The notes under the pieces are model-generated. The model was not told the DNA's origin, searched no databases, and was given only the letters and a program-made list of their open reading frames with translations. Source: Ichthyophonus hoferi (lineage: Eukaryota > Opisthokonta > Ichthyosporea > Ichthyophonida > Ichthyophonidae). From it: DNA of 40,228 nt. A program made the position numbers and the translations under genes. Below, piece by piece: positions 24,001-34,607 of the stretch. The DNA is taken from NCBI GenBank assembly GCA_002751075.1, contig NAOQ01000082.1:90091-130318 (forward strand). Reading direction: 5' to 3'. Each line of letters starts with the position of its first letter. Positions within the stretch are counted from its first letter, which is position 1.

Positions 24001-27000
24001 TTATTAATTGGGGCCTGTGCTGATATATACATCTTAGTATATGAGAAGATTGAAGTCTAACCTTTAATGGGTATCAGTACTCAATACATCTAAATCAATT
24101 AACCAACTTGATCTTTTGCCAACAATGTCCTTTTCCGATGCACCAGTCCGCTACTTTTCTATTCTTGGTTTTCACTCCTGTTGTTTTCTTTTTGTTTTGC
24201 TAACTGTACTTTCTGCAGGTCACTTTAATTTGTATGCACAACAGAAGAAAAATGGACTCAAATACCTACCTAGCCTTCAGGTGTTCTGCCTTTTTGTGGG
24301 GCACAATGGAAAGGAGGTAAGCATAAATTCTCTATTGTTGTATTTTTTTCAATTATTATAACTAATTGAGCATGTATATGCATATTTAGAAAATATATTT
24401 TGCGTTAGTTCAAAGCTACTCTTGCAAAACATTTGTATCTGTTACTCTTTATTGGTTTATTGGGGCCCAATCTATCTACTTCCTCCAACCACTATACGCA
24501 CCCACTATACGCACCCACATAGCTCTAATATTTTTGGATCTTGTGCCTTCTCCTCTTTCTCGTCATATCTTTTATTTCATTTTTTATAATTTCTAACATG
24601 TACTTATAATTATATCGTCTTATTATTTCTCATGGTGCAGGTGGCAAAGTATGTGCACGAAGTCTTCATATCTACGTTTTGGGAGGAGTTAGTAAAGTCA
24701 TATGATGGTATTGATATTGACAACACCATATCAAGGGCCCTCCGCCGCACCTTCTTGGCTATCGACAGGTCCTTGGCCAAAGACATGCCTCACATCAGTA
24801 AGCCTCCGTCCTGTAGTTAGGCTGTATCGAGCTACTTACGGTTTTATGATTGCGTGTGATTACCTACTATAACCAATTAATTTATAATTACCAAAGCCCT
24901 ACATTATGTGCTTATTTTATGGTCCCATTGACATAGCAGCATTGTTGCTACAGCATTGTAATCCCATCCTATCTATGTGTTTCTTTTTTGTCATATTTTC
25001 TCTTTTTCCCGCTTCTTCAATTTTTTATTTTTTATTTTATTTTATTTATTTATTATTTTTTTGATAATAAAAAGCTCTCATATTATTGAGCATGTTATAT
25101 TTTCTGGCATAATGCGGCTTCTTTTCAAAAATATTTTTTTCTCTATATCAGATGTTTTCATCATTTATGCTTTCAGTGTTTGTCACCTACCGCCTCATCT
25201 AAAAGAAGCTGCTGGAGTAAAATTGAAATACTTGCTCTTATTCATATTTGCCTTTTATTCCTTGGCGCCATTGTTCTTTTAGCATTTACTTTCATTTTCT
25301 ATCTCTTCATTTGTAAGTTATTTTGCTTATCATTTCTTTTTTTTCTCTTTGCTTATACATTTGGAACTATCTGTGTTCCTATAAATTGTATGTCTTTCCT
25401 ATTATTGAACCCTTGTATTATCTGTTGGATTTCCTAGGTAGGATAAGCGGATGCAGTGGGGTGACAGTGTGCATTAGTAAAACACGACTCTTTGTTGCCA
25501 ATTGTGGCACAGCAATGGCTGTGCTATGCAGGAGCGGCAAGGCTGTACGTGGTTCTCTTAAATATTGGTTTTTGCACTGCTCTCTTTGGGTTACCCCATA
25601 GTCCTTTATTAATCTAAACTCTTCTCCTGCCTTTATTCTCCATCCAGTTTCTCTTTTACTTCCTCCTCCTCCACCCCTCCCAATGCACTGTTTTTTCTAT
25701 TTCTATCTCTATTGGTAGATAGATTGATCTCACAGCCTCTTTTATTTACGTATTTTTTTTTTTTACAACACTCTATAGAGATCCCTTTTCCACCTCTAAT
25801 TTGCACTCTTTTTTTATTTTTTGATATGCTACTATTAACCCTTTTTAATTTCCAACATATTCTTTCCTAGTTTGGCCCACTTACCAGATAGGTCTTACCA
25901 CTTTTTTGTGTCCATTATCCCAGCTTCTCATGTATAATTTAGTGCAACTCACACCACAGTAAATAGTAACAATAACTATGATTATAGTAGTACTATAAAT
26001 TTTTACCTCCGTATTCTTCTTTCTCCATAGAATTCTTTTATATGCTAATTGGCTCTCTTGCTTTCATCCCTATATTTCTAAGCTCAATTCACTACTAAGT
26101 ATTTTCTCACTTATGGCCTTGTTCTGGTTTTACCTATTATACCTAGCTGCCGTTCTGATTTTGCATTCATTTTCACATTCATTATAGTAGGATATCATCA
26201 ATTGTAGTACATTCTTCATCTTCCATGACTATCTTTCTTTGTTTTTTGATATTACTGTACATCATCATTACTCTAACCGTCCCTGTGTATGCGATATATT
26301 TCAATGGCCTGTGTGTTCCTGCTTTGACAGGTACCTTTAAGTTGCAAGCATACCACACGGGATCCCGCAGAACATCGACGGATTATTACTAAAGGAGGAT
26401 ATATCAGCGATGATGGGAAAGTATGTGCGCATCATAAAGGACACTATAGCTATGATTACATTACTATATTTACCACTGTATTTATATTATAGCATTTCAA
26501 CGGTTTGGTGTTGCTATAAAGGAAGCTTCGATATTGATTACATAATATGTTATTTGCTTTCTCAAATTATTCTCAAATGAATTGAAACTACTTTAGCAAT
26601 AAACTAGGGATGCTTTCATCACACAGAACCTTCCCCCCTAATATATTTATCTCTGGTATAGACTCTAACAAACGATGGACTGCATTTAGATATTTGGATT
26701 GGTGGAACCCACCCGAGCTTTTGGACTGTTCTTCCTGCAGTCCTACATCCACAGCGGGGCATTTGTCTCAGAGCACCACTTGACACAAGAAGACGAGCTT
26801 GTGATACTAGGGTGCAGCGGATTGTGGGAGGTCATGTCTTTTCAGACGGCATGTGATATTGTAGGTTGGCGTATTTATTATTTGATAAATTGATAGGAAC
26901 ATATATGGTGAGGTTTTCTATTTTGGTCTTAAATTATCATGCGATTGTTATACATCAATACTATCTGTTGCTGAATCTGTTTATTTGTGATTACATATCT

Positions 27001-30000
27001 AAATAAACTACTTATTTGGATAATAAACTAATCTCACTGATTATTAACATTCACTAACATCGTAGACCCGATACACATGTTTTTATGTCCATATATATGA
27101 GCAGTCATTAATCATTAAAAATGCTGCATAATGAGAACTTGTTATAATAACTAAGTCTGTGCTAGTGAGTGAAAGTCCAAATGCTAATATGAACTATAAA
27201 CATTGTTTTTTCTTTTGGCTTACCTTTTCCCTATCTAATTATCTTGCCACCTTTTTTACATGTGATTTTTTTAATTTATTGGCGGGTCTACGAACAATAT
27301 TACCTATCGCTCATATATATCTAAAAGGGACTTGGTGAGGCCATTGTATAAATGGATACATGTAAAATATGGCTGGAGTTCGACGGGGTGTACTGATATA
27401 CCGAGTATATAGCCTTTCATTATAGAAGAAAGAGAACTGTAAATCAAAAACCCTCCAAAAAGAAAAAGGAAAATACAAGAATATAAAGATAAAACAGCGC
27501 ACTAATACAAGGATTATAGCAAATGTTAATTTAAAACAGGTAGATGAACAGATTTAGAGTGGGTGTTGCTTCTATCAATAATATATAAGGGCCACAGGCA
27601 CGGAACGAGAACAACTCGTGGCGAGCGGCCAAATGTTTACGGGATTATGCTTACATGTTCGGTGGCAAAGAAGATGGTATATGCGTACAGGTTATATATA
27701 CACCCAAACAGCTGCATCCTTCGATAAAGACTGTTATTGCTATGTATGGCCACTTCCCCCTACTATTAGTATTTAAGTTTTATATATTTTGCACTCTTTC
27801 ATCTGGCAAATTTTTTTTCAACCCAATTTATCTACCTTTTAGAGATCATCTCAAAATATCAACATATTATTCCGCAAATATTTTTATAGATTAAGGCACA
27901 CCGTCACAAGTAATTATAGCATATACCTGCAATTTAATATATATAAATGCACTCGTGTAAACCAGAAATGCACTGATATCCAAGGTTACTTGCAAAGCAT
28001 CATATATATACGGAGCACCATAACTACAATTATGTAAAGTCCATTTTATATACATGGTAGAATTCATTTGCTTAGATATCCTCTCAGTCCTCAGCCCTAC
28101 TTGGACTTGGGAATCAAGCCTGACGAGGTGACACCCCCACACGGCAAGGTCACCCTTGTATTTACTGACATCAAAGTAAGTGTTATCAGGCTTAGCTAAT
28201 TTATTGTAATGTGAGAGTAGTATAAGCTAAGAATTAAAAACAACATATGATGGTAATTAGATTTAGCACTCTTTGACATTGAAAGGTATTTGTGTATGAA
28301 ATGTGTTAAGGAAATTTTATTAACCAGTATTATGCATAACAATAATGATATGCCTAAGGATACATATATAGTTTTGAAAGTTATAAGATATGTTCACCTA
28401 TTTGTGACATAAATAATAATTATTAAGGAAAGATGACAGAACCCTTATTTATGATCATAGGCTAAACCAAAATGAAAAATGAGGGGGAGTTCAAATGTGT
28501 ATTGTAAATGATCGGTGTAAATGTGGATTTACTATTTGGGGAGGGTATGAGAGGGTATGGATTGCTCCCTAAAATATGATGGTCGTTATAAATGGCTGTG
28601 TGATAAAGGTTCAGTGAGGTGCTTTGGCTGAGAAGCATTACAATGAAGTAATAAATAACGTTGTATTAATGCCGATAGGGGAATGATTAGGTAATATAAT
28701 GTGATATAGTAGTGAGTGGAGAAAGGAATGGCAGTGTACACATTACAGGAACGGTTGAGTGCAACTATGGTTATTAAGATTTCACACCCATTACACTAAT
28801 AACAGAGTCCAGCCGTACCTCATACACTTCCATTTATTATTATAAAAGTATTTCAATTTATTTATTTCAACGTTCCAATAGAATTCGACAGAACTATGGG
28901 AGAAAGAGACCAATAGCATGCGGGAGGCAATGAGATTACACAATGAATTGATGAGGTTGCTGCTGAGAAAGCACAGGGGTTACGAGGTCAAGACAGAGGG
29001 TGAATGTCTCTCACTACATGTTCCTCTACATTACTTGTCTGTTTATTATCCTTGTTCTACTATCAATTTGGCGTGTCAACTTACTTAAAACAACTAACCT
29101 GGTGCTTCTATTACTGTACATCTGCATTTCCAGTAATCATTTTTTATTGGGTCTTTTTCTGGCAATCGTAATACTCTTAGGATAGGAATTGGTTGTGATG
29201 AGACTAGGTAGAAGTGGAATGAAGTTTAATTATATGGGAGCATATAGCATGATTGTCAATAATGTAGATAAGTGTGTGCCTTAGGACCAGTAGGATTGCG
29301 TCAGATGGATTAACAAAAAGGAGTTGGAAATATAGGAGATGCCTTTATGGTATCGTTTGAAACTGCCGCCCATGCCCTTCAATGGTGCCTAAATGTTCAG
29401 CTACAACTGATGAGCATCAAATGGCCCCGCCCAATTCTTGACCTTCCAGAATGTGAAGAGGTTGTATTTTCCATTACATTATTGTTGTTATGCTTGCCTC
29501 TCGTGCCTCTCTTGGTTGCTTCTTTCATTCTTATTTTTAGCTTTTTTCGCATGGCATTCAATATTTTAGCCCAGCCATCATTCTATTTCTCTATCGTTCA
29601 TCTCTTTCATTCTTTATAACCCAGTCTTCTTTTTTTACTATATTCATAACATACTACACTCACAAGCATTTTAACTAAAGAATTTTTAATATAATTTAAG
29701 CATGAAACTGTATAAAAATGCCTTTAATACATATAGAAATATATCTGAGGAAGGTATTGAAATTCTAACATTCTATTCCTGGTTTGCCTAGGCCACATAG
29801 CTTATTCTTTACGTCTGGTTAATAGGTTAGAAGCAAACGTTCCAAGAATCTTCTTTTTGTGGGTGTTAGAGTTCGCATGGGTATCCACACTGGTAGTCCT
29901 GACTGTGATCCCGACCCGGTAACGGTAACTATTTTCACCTGTTTATTGCTGCTCTGTCGTATCTTAACCTCCCTCTCTATATTTGAACCATACACAGGTC

Positions 30001-31590
30001 TTTGACAAGAATATGTACCAGGCAGGTTATTTCTTTTTATTGCATAATTTTCCTGTCAATAACATTCGCACACCTACGTATATTGGTTTCTTGAATACTC
30101 CCCTTCCTTTACAGTAGCCAAATAAATCTTAAAATTTTGTAGTTATTTGTGTAGATATTAACAGTTTTGTTGTAGTAACTGCAGAATCCATAAGTATGTT
30201 GTAGCCTTAAGCTCTCATTTCATATAGATGAATTTTTAGCATTGTGATTCATTCTGCCATACCTTATGATGGTTAACGAATGTCTGGGTAATTGCCTAAT
30301 GAGCCACACTTCAAGGTGTTTCATCTTTTCTAGATTGGTATTACGGGCAACTTTGACGTTACACTGTACAATATGCTCTATCGCCAATCTCTTATTATAT
30401 GGTATAGATAATCAGTGTTATGACATTTAAACTGCCATCGAGATTCGTCTATTATGCAAGTGTGCTAAACCTTCAAACACCTTGCTACCATTTTTGTTTT
30501 TAGCTGATGACTCAATCAATGGATCACCCACACAAGATTAAATAACTCTGTACGTGTATTATGGGTGTAGGTTAGTTTGTTTTATATTCCTCTTTAAATG
30601 GTAGTCCAGGCTAATGCCTAGCTTCTACTGATTGAACTTCCAACCCCACATCCATGCATATTCTGCACAGGGTCGCATGGACTACTTTGGGCCCATGGTC
30701 AACCGTTCAGCCCGTGTTTCCTCCTTAGCTGATGGCGGGCAGATAGTAGTGAGTGTAACATGTAACATCCCACCTATTAATTATGCAGGTGTTAATATAC
30801 GTGTTAATTTATCAAGGGACATCTGGCTCTGATACTTTGTTGTAAATATTTTTGTGTGGTTCTCTCTATAGGCCCGTTTTTGTTTAAAATCCTAATGTAA
30901 TAATACCTGATCAAAATTATATAGTGAACTCATGAAAGCACTGTGCAAGGAGATAAGAGAGAGAAAGAGAACATGTAAATATATGAGTAGTAGTAAAAGA
31001 AAAGGGAGAAGGAAACGATCAAGACCGGGGTGTAGACAGATAGAGATACATTATGATACAATCATAGATGGAGAACGGAAAGGGCTTTGATTTTGTTATA
31101 CGTTTGTATACATGTTTTTTTATAGATATGCGTCTTGGGGTAAGAGATAGACCAATTCCATAACCAAATCAAATCTGTAAAAGGACTTTAATTTGGTAAA
31201 TATGTTTAAGTACCCAGACAGTATTGCCATCTTTCATAGGTCTTTGGGTAACATATCATATGAAATGAAATAGTGTATCAATCCAGCTTTAGTATTTAAC
31301 TTATAGCCTTGTGTGACCAATCTTAATGCATATGGCCACAAGACATTTGTCCATTTGGGTAAGAAGTTGTACTGCAACATACTGCAACAGTATTATGTAG
31401 CTAAGCGTTTATTTATGTAAAGTAGACTTTTCTCCTTGCCATATTGTTAATTTACATATGCCCATGTCACACAAAGATAAGCCATAATGTATGGCAGGAT
31501 CTGCAGGGAGGTCTAGGCGATGATACTGTATATAGAGTATTGGGGGCCTTCAAGCTGAAGGGACTGGCACAAAAAGAAATTGTCTACCAG
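9038..31590 (+). CDS. CYR1: Fungal-type adenylyl cyclase (RA-LRR-PP2C-CYCc), at least 33 exons, last exon not found
   Basis: Makes cAMP from ATP; soluble or peripheral, controlled by Ras in fungi. Exons: 9038-9104, 9490-9669, 10605-10709, 11284-11447, 11908-12076, 12330-12434, 12898-13088, 13682-14030, 14453-14571, 14975-15065, 15576-15721, 15961-16080, 16678-17067, 18226-18432, 18630-18844, 19158-19226, 19494-19566, 20645-20743, 21656-21742, 23129-23248, 23558-23792, 24219-24316, 24641-24797, 25438-25544, 26331-26420, 26690-26860, 27598-27732 (or 27690), 28095-28175, 28882-28999, 29336-29460, 29826-29924, 30671-30754, 31498-31590. Phase is continuous throughout. Order: Ser/Lys-rich N-terminus (1-172), RA (173-263), LRR block 1 (about 310-620), linker, LRR block 2 (about 788-950), PP2C-like (954-1345), cyclase (about 1355 onward). 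At about 1,540-1,550 residues it is shorter than the yeast enzyme. Least certain: exons 3, 19, 20, the end of exon 27, the donor of exon 32, and the missing 3' end. The start ATG has A at -3. Confidence 0.88.
10000..10092 (+). repeat. Left flank of assembly gap 1, identical to right flank
   Basis: These 93 bases recur exactly at 10497-10589 on the other side of the N run; only the four bases next to the gap differ from what follows the right copy. Best explained as overlapping contig ends that were not merged. Confidence 0.9.
10097..10496. other. Assembly gap 1 (400 N) in cyclase intron 2
   Basis: A run of exactly 400 N between two identical 93-bp sequences, inside the intron between cyclase exons 2 and 3. 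The true distance may be zero or negative. Open frames that run across it are meaningless. Confidence 0.95.
10497..10589 (+). repeat. Right flank of assembly gap 1
   Basis: Exact second copy of 10000-10092. Cyclase exon 3 begins 16 bases after it. Confidence 0.9.
11908..12434 (+). other. Ras-association domain of the cyclase (exons 5-6)
   Basis: Exon 5 reads FIRLFHRDANRHTLL followed by NITTEMLCGIAAEKF, the strand-strand-helix start of an RA fold. Exon 6 supplies the closing strands, with RRLYKDEQPLRLQHAWL where fungal cyclases have an ERP or EKP turn followed by a hydrophobic helix. The following exon begins RNDIYHLIRFVY, matching the G-R-E-D-N-S-Y-like strand after the fungal RA domain. Preceding it, PNSWAFLENR matches the P-x-S-W segment found just before the fungal domain. 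The inferred role is direct binding of GTP-Ras. Confidence 0.8.
13020..16742 (+). other. Leucine-rich repeat block 1 of the cyclase (exons 7-13)
   Basis: Repeats of about 23 residues with the L-x-x-L-x-L-x-x-N pattern. Visible units include HLVLSANQLRSI, SLSVANNHLNSL, NIDLSNNYFTKVP, SLTMAYNDLTEL, VLDIRNNHIKNLP, QLDLSCNNLSTLP, VLRLDDNRLVELP and KLNVSINNLTHLP. Several repeats are split between exons at varying phases, so exon borders do not follow the repeat unit. In yeast the LRR region contributes to Ras-dependent activation. Confidence 0.85.
16191..16220 (+). repeat. Three-copy 10-bp tandem repeat in a cyclase intron
   Basis: Units TCTATATTAG, TCTATACTAG and TCTATATTAG lie end to end in the intron between exons 12 and 13. 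Confidence 0.85.
16743..18396 (+). other. Linker between the two LRR blocks (exons 13-14 and the intron between)
   Basis: After the repeat ending KIQRLP, exon 13 codes for about 105 residues without repeats, rich in Ser, Asn and charged residues. Exon 14 begins with about 55 more (IQHPYEDIPAIKRTTGG and onward) before LRR block 2 starts at VSPITELYLGKNK. Other fungal cyclases have a low-complexity break at the same place after a P-x-P-x-like repeat end. Probably disordered; possibly a target of phosphorylation (inference). Confidence 0.7.
18397..20743 (+). other. Leucine-rich repeat block 2 of the cyclase (exons 14-18)
   Basis: Units include ILHLGDNALTEL, TLVLSGNELSFI, ELYLNDNKLRFLP, VLDISNNNMR and CLDLSRN. 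Exon 17 has DEWIWTYNKELQCLDL, matching the W-x-W-N-x-x-L-x-Y-L-N segment near the end of the LRR in fungal cyclases. Exon 18 has PLPKLKYLNLEGV, matching the L-R-V-L-G-L-M-D-V segment that closes it. Confidence 0.8.
22500..22595 (+). repeat. Left flank of assembly gap 2, identical to right flank
   Basis: These 96 bases recur exactly at 22979-23074 across the N run, as at gap 1. Confidence 0.9.
22596..22978. other. Assembly gap 2 (383 N) in a cyclase intron
   Basis: A run of 383 N between two identical 96-bp sequences, in the intron between cyclase exons 19 and 20. Probably an overlap that the assembler turned into a gap. Confidence 0.95.
22979..23074 (+). repeat. Right flank of assembly gap 2
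   Basis: Exact second copy of 22500-22595; cyclase exon 20 begins 55 bases after it. Confidence 0.9.
24489..24514 (+). repeat. Perfect 13-bp tandem duplication in a cyclase intron
   Basis: CCACTATACGCAC occurs twice end to end, followed by CCAC, in the intron between exons 22 and 23. Confidence 0.85.
28095..31590 (+). other. Class III adenylyl cyclase catalytic domain (exons 28-33)
   Basis: Exons 28-29 join to LVFTDIKNSTELWE, carrying the first metal Asp. Exons 29-30 join to YEVKTEGDAFMVSF, with the adenine-contacting Lys and the second metal Asp. Exons 30-31 give GVRVRMGIHTGSP. Exons 31-32 join to DPVTGRMDYFGPMVNRSARV, with the purine-contacting Asp and the transition-state Asn and Arg. 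Exon 33 gives LGAFKLKGL near the domain end. Every catalytic residue I can place is present, so this should be an active enzyme. The loop between GGQIVVS and LGAFKLKG is shorter than in ascomycetes. The exon 32 donor could be GTAACA after 30754 (keeps VVS) or the stronger GTGAGT after 30748. Confidence 0.88.
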
Positions 31591-34354
31591 GTAGGGTGGC
31601 TAAATATTTATACTGTACAGATCTATGTGAACATAGATTTACTAAAAACAAAAATTCTTAGCAGGCATATTTACAACCTTGTGTATCTAGTAATTTAGTA
31701 TATGGTATGGGCATATATGCTTTAGTTAGTCTGGAAATGTTATTAACGCTTATAATAAAAAGATGTCTAGGTTCATGAATATTTCAACAGCTCTGTACGG
31801 ATGTAATTTCTTTGGATGGAAATTACACATAATGGGGCTGAAAGAAAACATGATGAATTAATAATAAAGTAAAGATATTGTGTCTTACTGCATACATGAA
31901 TCTGTACCTTTACACTTTGGTTTAATAGATGGCATTTATGGCAACATAAACTCATTTATGGCTCGGAAATATCAGGTGCTCCCTAGGTCTTTGGAGGACA
32001 GAACCCCATACTTCAAGTATAATTAGAAAGAAGATCATATAGTTACAGTTGTCTAATTGGTGAATTAGACAACATTGTGTATAATAGGAACGAATTTGCA
32101 TGATGGAATGGTGTTTGATAACAGCGACTAGTATTTTATAAATATAATGGCTAAAAATAATATTCATATAAAGTCATCTAATAATTACGGATCATAACAA
32201 ATAATTATGAAAATTAGGGCAGTATGAGTACAACTTATATTTCTCATCAGCATCATGGGATATTAATTTATTTTTCAATGCAATCAGTATATACATTTAT
32301 CTGCATAACTGTGCATACAACTTCCTGTAATGAAATGGGGCTATGAGAGTCCTAGTAAATAGTATATAACTTGCCCAATAATGCATTTAGAATAAAACAG
32401 ACAAGGAACCAAATATATTCATTTACGTTTTTTTCAATCATTTAGCTCAAGTGCGGTCTGACTATTCAAGATCGTAGATATATGTGAAATCTCCATATAC
32501 ACCGATTCCAGTTTATGCTGGTTTATAAAGGAAGTAGAGAAGACCTGTGTTGGAGCAGAGTACCTGACTCTCTTTTTTGTGGTTAAGAGATTATCTGGGT
32601 GGTATCATTAAACATGAAATCAAAGTCATCCCGTGTAGACTCGGATTATTAACTAGCTGAGCTTCTATATAACATCAGTTTTACACGCTAATTAGATTCC
32701 AATTATGAATAACCCTTTCTGGTCTTTCTAATTCGTATACATTCTAGGTATATAGTGGTTGTAACCCTCTATCAGTGTATGTTGTACGTTATATTGAACA
32801 TTACTGATAACATTATTGCCGCCTGGTTAATTATGAAAAGACCAATGTTGGCTCCTACGGACAACATGGCTAGTGTAAGTATTGAAAGCGTAACAATAAC
32901 GTGCACCAACCCCTCTTTAATGCAAAAATTATAAGGGTCAGTTAGGTAGTAGTACTAAGAGTATATAGTTCCTGTTAAGAGGCCACAGGACTAAGGTCTG
33001 GTGTTATTATTGGATTAAATCAATACTAAACCATTTGATAGGCAAATTGAATTTGGAAAAAATTGAGATCTATTGTGATCAGCCAAATCAATATTCTTGA
33101 CTACACAGTACAACCGATATAACTGCTTAGAAGTAGAATATCCAATCAATAATTGACGTTGAGCCAATCATAACTAAGACACCAAGATTTAATCCATTAG
33201 CAAGGGTTGACAATTACTATTTCAATACACGGAATCACGCCTTAGAATACGTATGCTAGTAAGATTACTTGCTTGCTTCATTTAGTTATATTGAGGCTAC
33301 ATAGCTAACTGGCTTGCTTAAAGAATGACACAACCATCACCGATATGAATACAGCTCTACAGATAGTTAAGGGAGTGCCCATAATTAACACAATAGTGAA
33401 GCAATAAGAAGCCATAGGGCCTAATATGTAGCCTAATGATCCTGAGAAAGATAAAGCCTAATTGCAGGTTAAAAAATTCCTTGGAGCTACTTGTGTCTTA
33501 ATTGGAGAAAAATGAAGACTGTAGTAACAAATAAGGGAAGAAGATCATGAGAGGAAGTATGTGCAAGATAAGGTCAAAGTTATTAGTAGATTATCATTAT
33601 TAAGTCATTGTACTATGCAAAGTAACTACTTAGAATATTTTCCTTGGACTAATTCACTTATCCCAACGCTTTCTGATTATTAACTATTGAGATGGTTTGA
33701 AGAGACATGATAGTAGAATTCAGACAATAAGGTTACATTAGGCATAACTGACCAAGACAGAAAGGGAACACTCTAGAGAATTACTATTATGAAATAATTG
33801 ATATTTGGGGTATTGATATATTTAATCAGGGTGGCCATATGGGTGATAGGAGTTGCCTTTAAAGAATTATATATAGGTATGTGTGAAGCATACAAAATAT
33901 AAGTCACTGCAAGATTACACTGGATAGACAGATGCTGATAGTCACAGGCACATTAGATAGGTAAAGCCAAGTTAGTTGTAAATCACCTTAACTCTGTGCC
34001 TGAAACACTGAATTATAGGGCTTTCAGATTATAATAGAAGCTACCCTGATGCTATTGGACCATCTCAGGGTAAAGTGTCTGAGTTGTAAGAATAATCAAA
34101 GTCACTTACAAATATAAACAGCCCTATGTTAACTCTGTACTGGTATTCTACATATAAATGACATGTTTAATCCTTACTGTCCAGGATTCGGTACAATGAA
34201 GAGCATATCTACACCAACTAGCTGATAATACAGTTGCCTATTGTCTAGATTTTGGGAGAATGGACCAATAAATTGATCCTATATGTTTGGGATCTGTCAT
34301 ACTATCTCTAGCTTTTTCATTTGTTTTGCTGTCGGTGATTCGTGCTTAGATTCG

Positions 34355-34376
34355 ATTGGCTAAAAATGGCGCCAAA
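34355..34376 (+). promoter_or_regulatory. Candidate promoter elements of the phosducin-like gene
   Basis: An inverted CCAAT box (ATTGGC at 34355-34360) is followed by TGGCGCCAAA at 34367-34376, which resembles an E2F-type site. They lie about 230-250 bases upstream of the ATG at 34608. Motif match only. Confidence 0.25.
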
Positions 34377-34452
34377 TATTCGCCTGTTATAGCAGTTCTA
34401 ACATAAGGTGTGTACGGGATAGCTGCACATAAGTGATAGCACAGTAATGTAT

Positions 34453-34477
34453 TATACTATATACAATATATAGTATA
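34453..34477. repeat. AT-rich inverted repeat upstream of the phosducin-like gene
   Basis: Two perfect 10-bp arms (34453-34462 and 34468-34477, TATACTATAT and its complement) around a 5-base loop, about 130 bases before the start codon. AT-only palindromes are frequent by chance. Confidence 0.5.
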
Positions 34478-34607
34478 TATATCTACCAATTTAATTTCCC
34501 ATATAACTTATTACCTTATATGAATTATCTGAGCTGTGAAGCTAACCAAGGCCAACCTTTCTTCCTAATAACTTACTGGTAGTGTTAGTAATTATCTTAA
34601 CACCAAC

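Larger units (their letters stand above)
21656..27732 (+). other. PP2C-like domain of the cyclase (exons 19-27), metal ligands degraded
   Basis: Exon 19 opens with HLGYAVGGPL, where fungal cyclases have LGYGMADSLG. Exons 20-21 add about 118 residues, partly Gly/Ser/Pro-rich, before LQVFCLFVGHNGKEVAKYV in exons 22-23. That replaces the PP2C motif D-G-H-G-G, so the metal Asp is Val. Exon 24 has LFVANCGTAMAVL (usual G-D-S is G-T-A). Exon 26 has EPTRAFG followed by L instead of D, and LVILGCSGLWEVM where active enzymes have S-D-G-L-W-D. Exon 27 has LRDYAYMFGGKEDGICV. The fold looks preserved but metal-dependent phosphatase activity is unlikely. The same positions are partly lost in other fungal cyclases. 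Confidence 0.75.
31591..34607. other. Cyclase 3' end (unresolved) and intergenic region
   Basis: A GTAGGG donor follows exon 33, so one or more short terminal exons should lie here. Phase-0 candidates exist, for example after ATTTAG near 32448 (about 13 codons then TGA) or after AATAG near 31930 (six codons then TAA), but none resembles the family. No other gene was recognised. Confidence 0.5.

Noticed and set aside
24977-25437. Hydrophobic frames rich in Phe, Leu and Ile (apparent membrane segments)
   Set aside because: They are translations of pyrimidine-rich intron DNA between cyclase exons 23 and 24, not a membrane domain.
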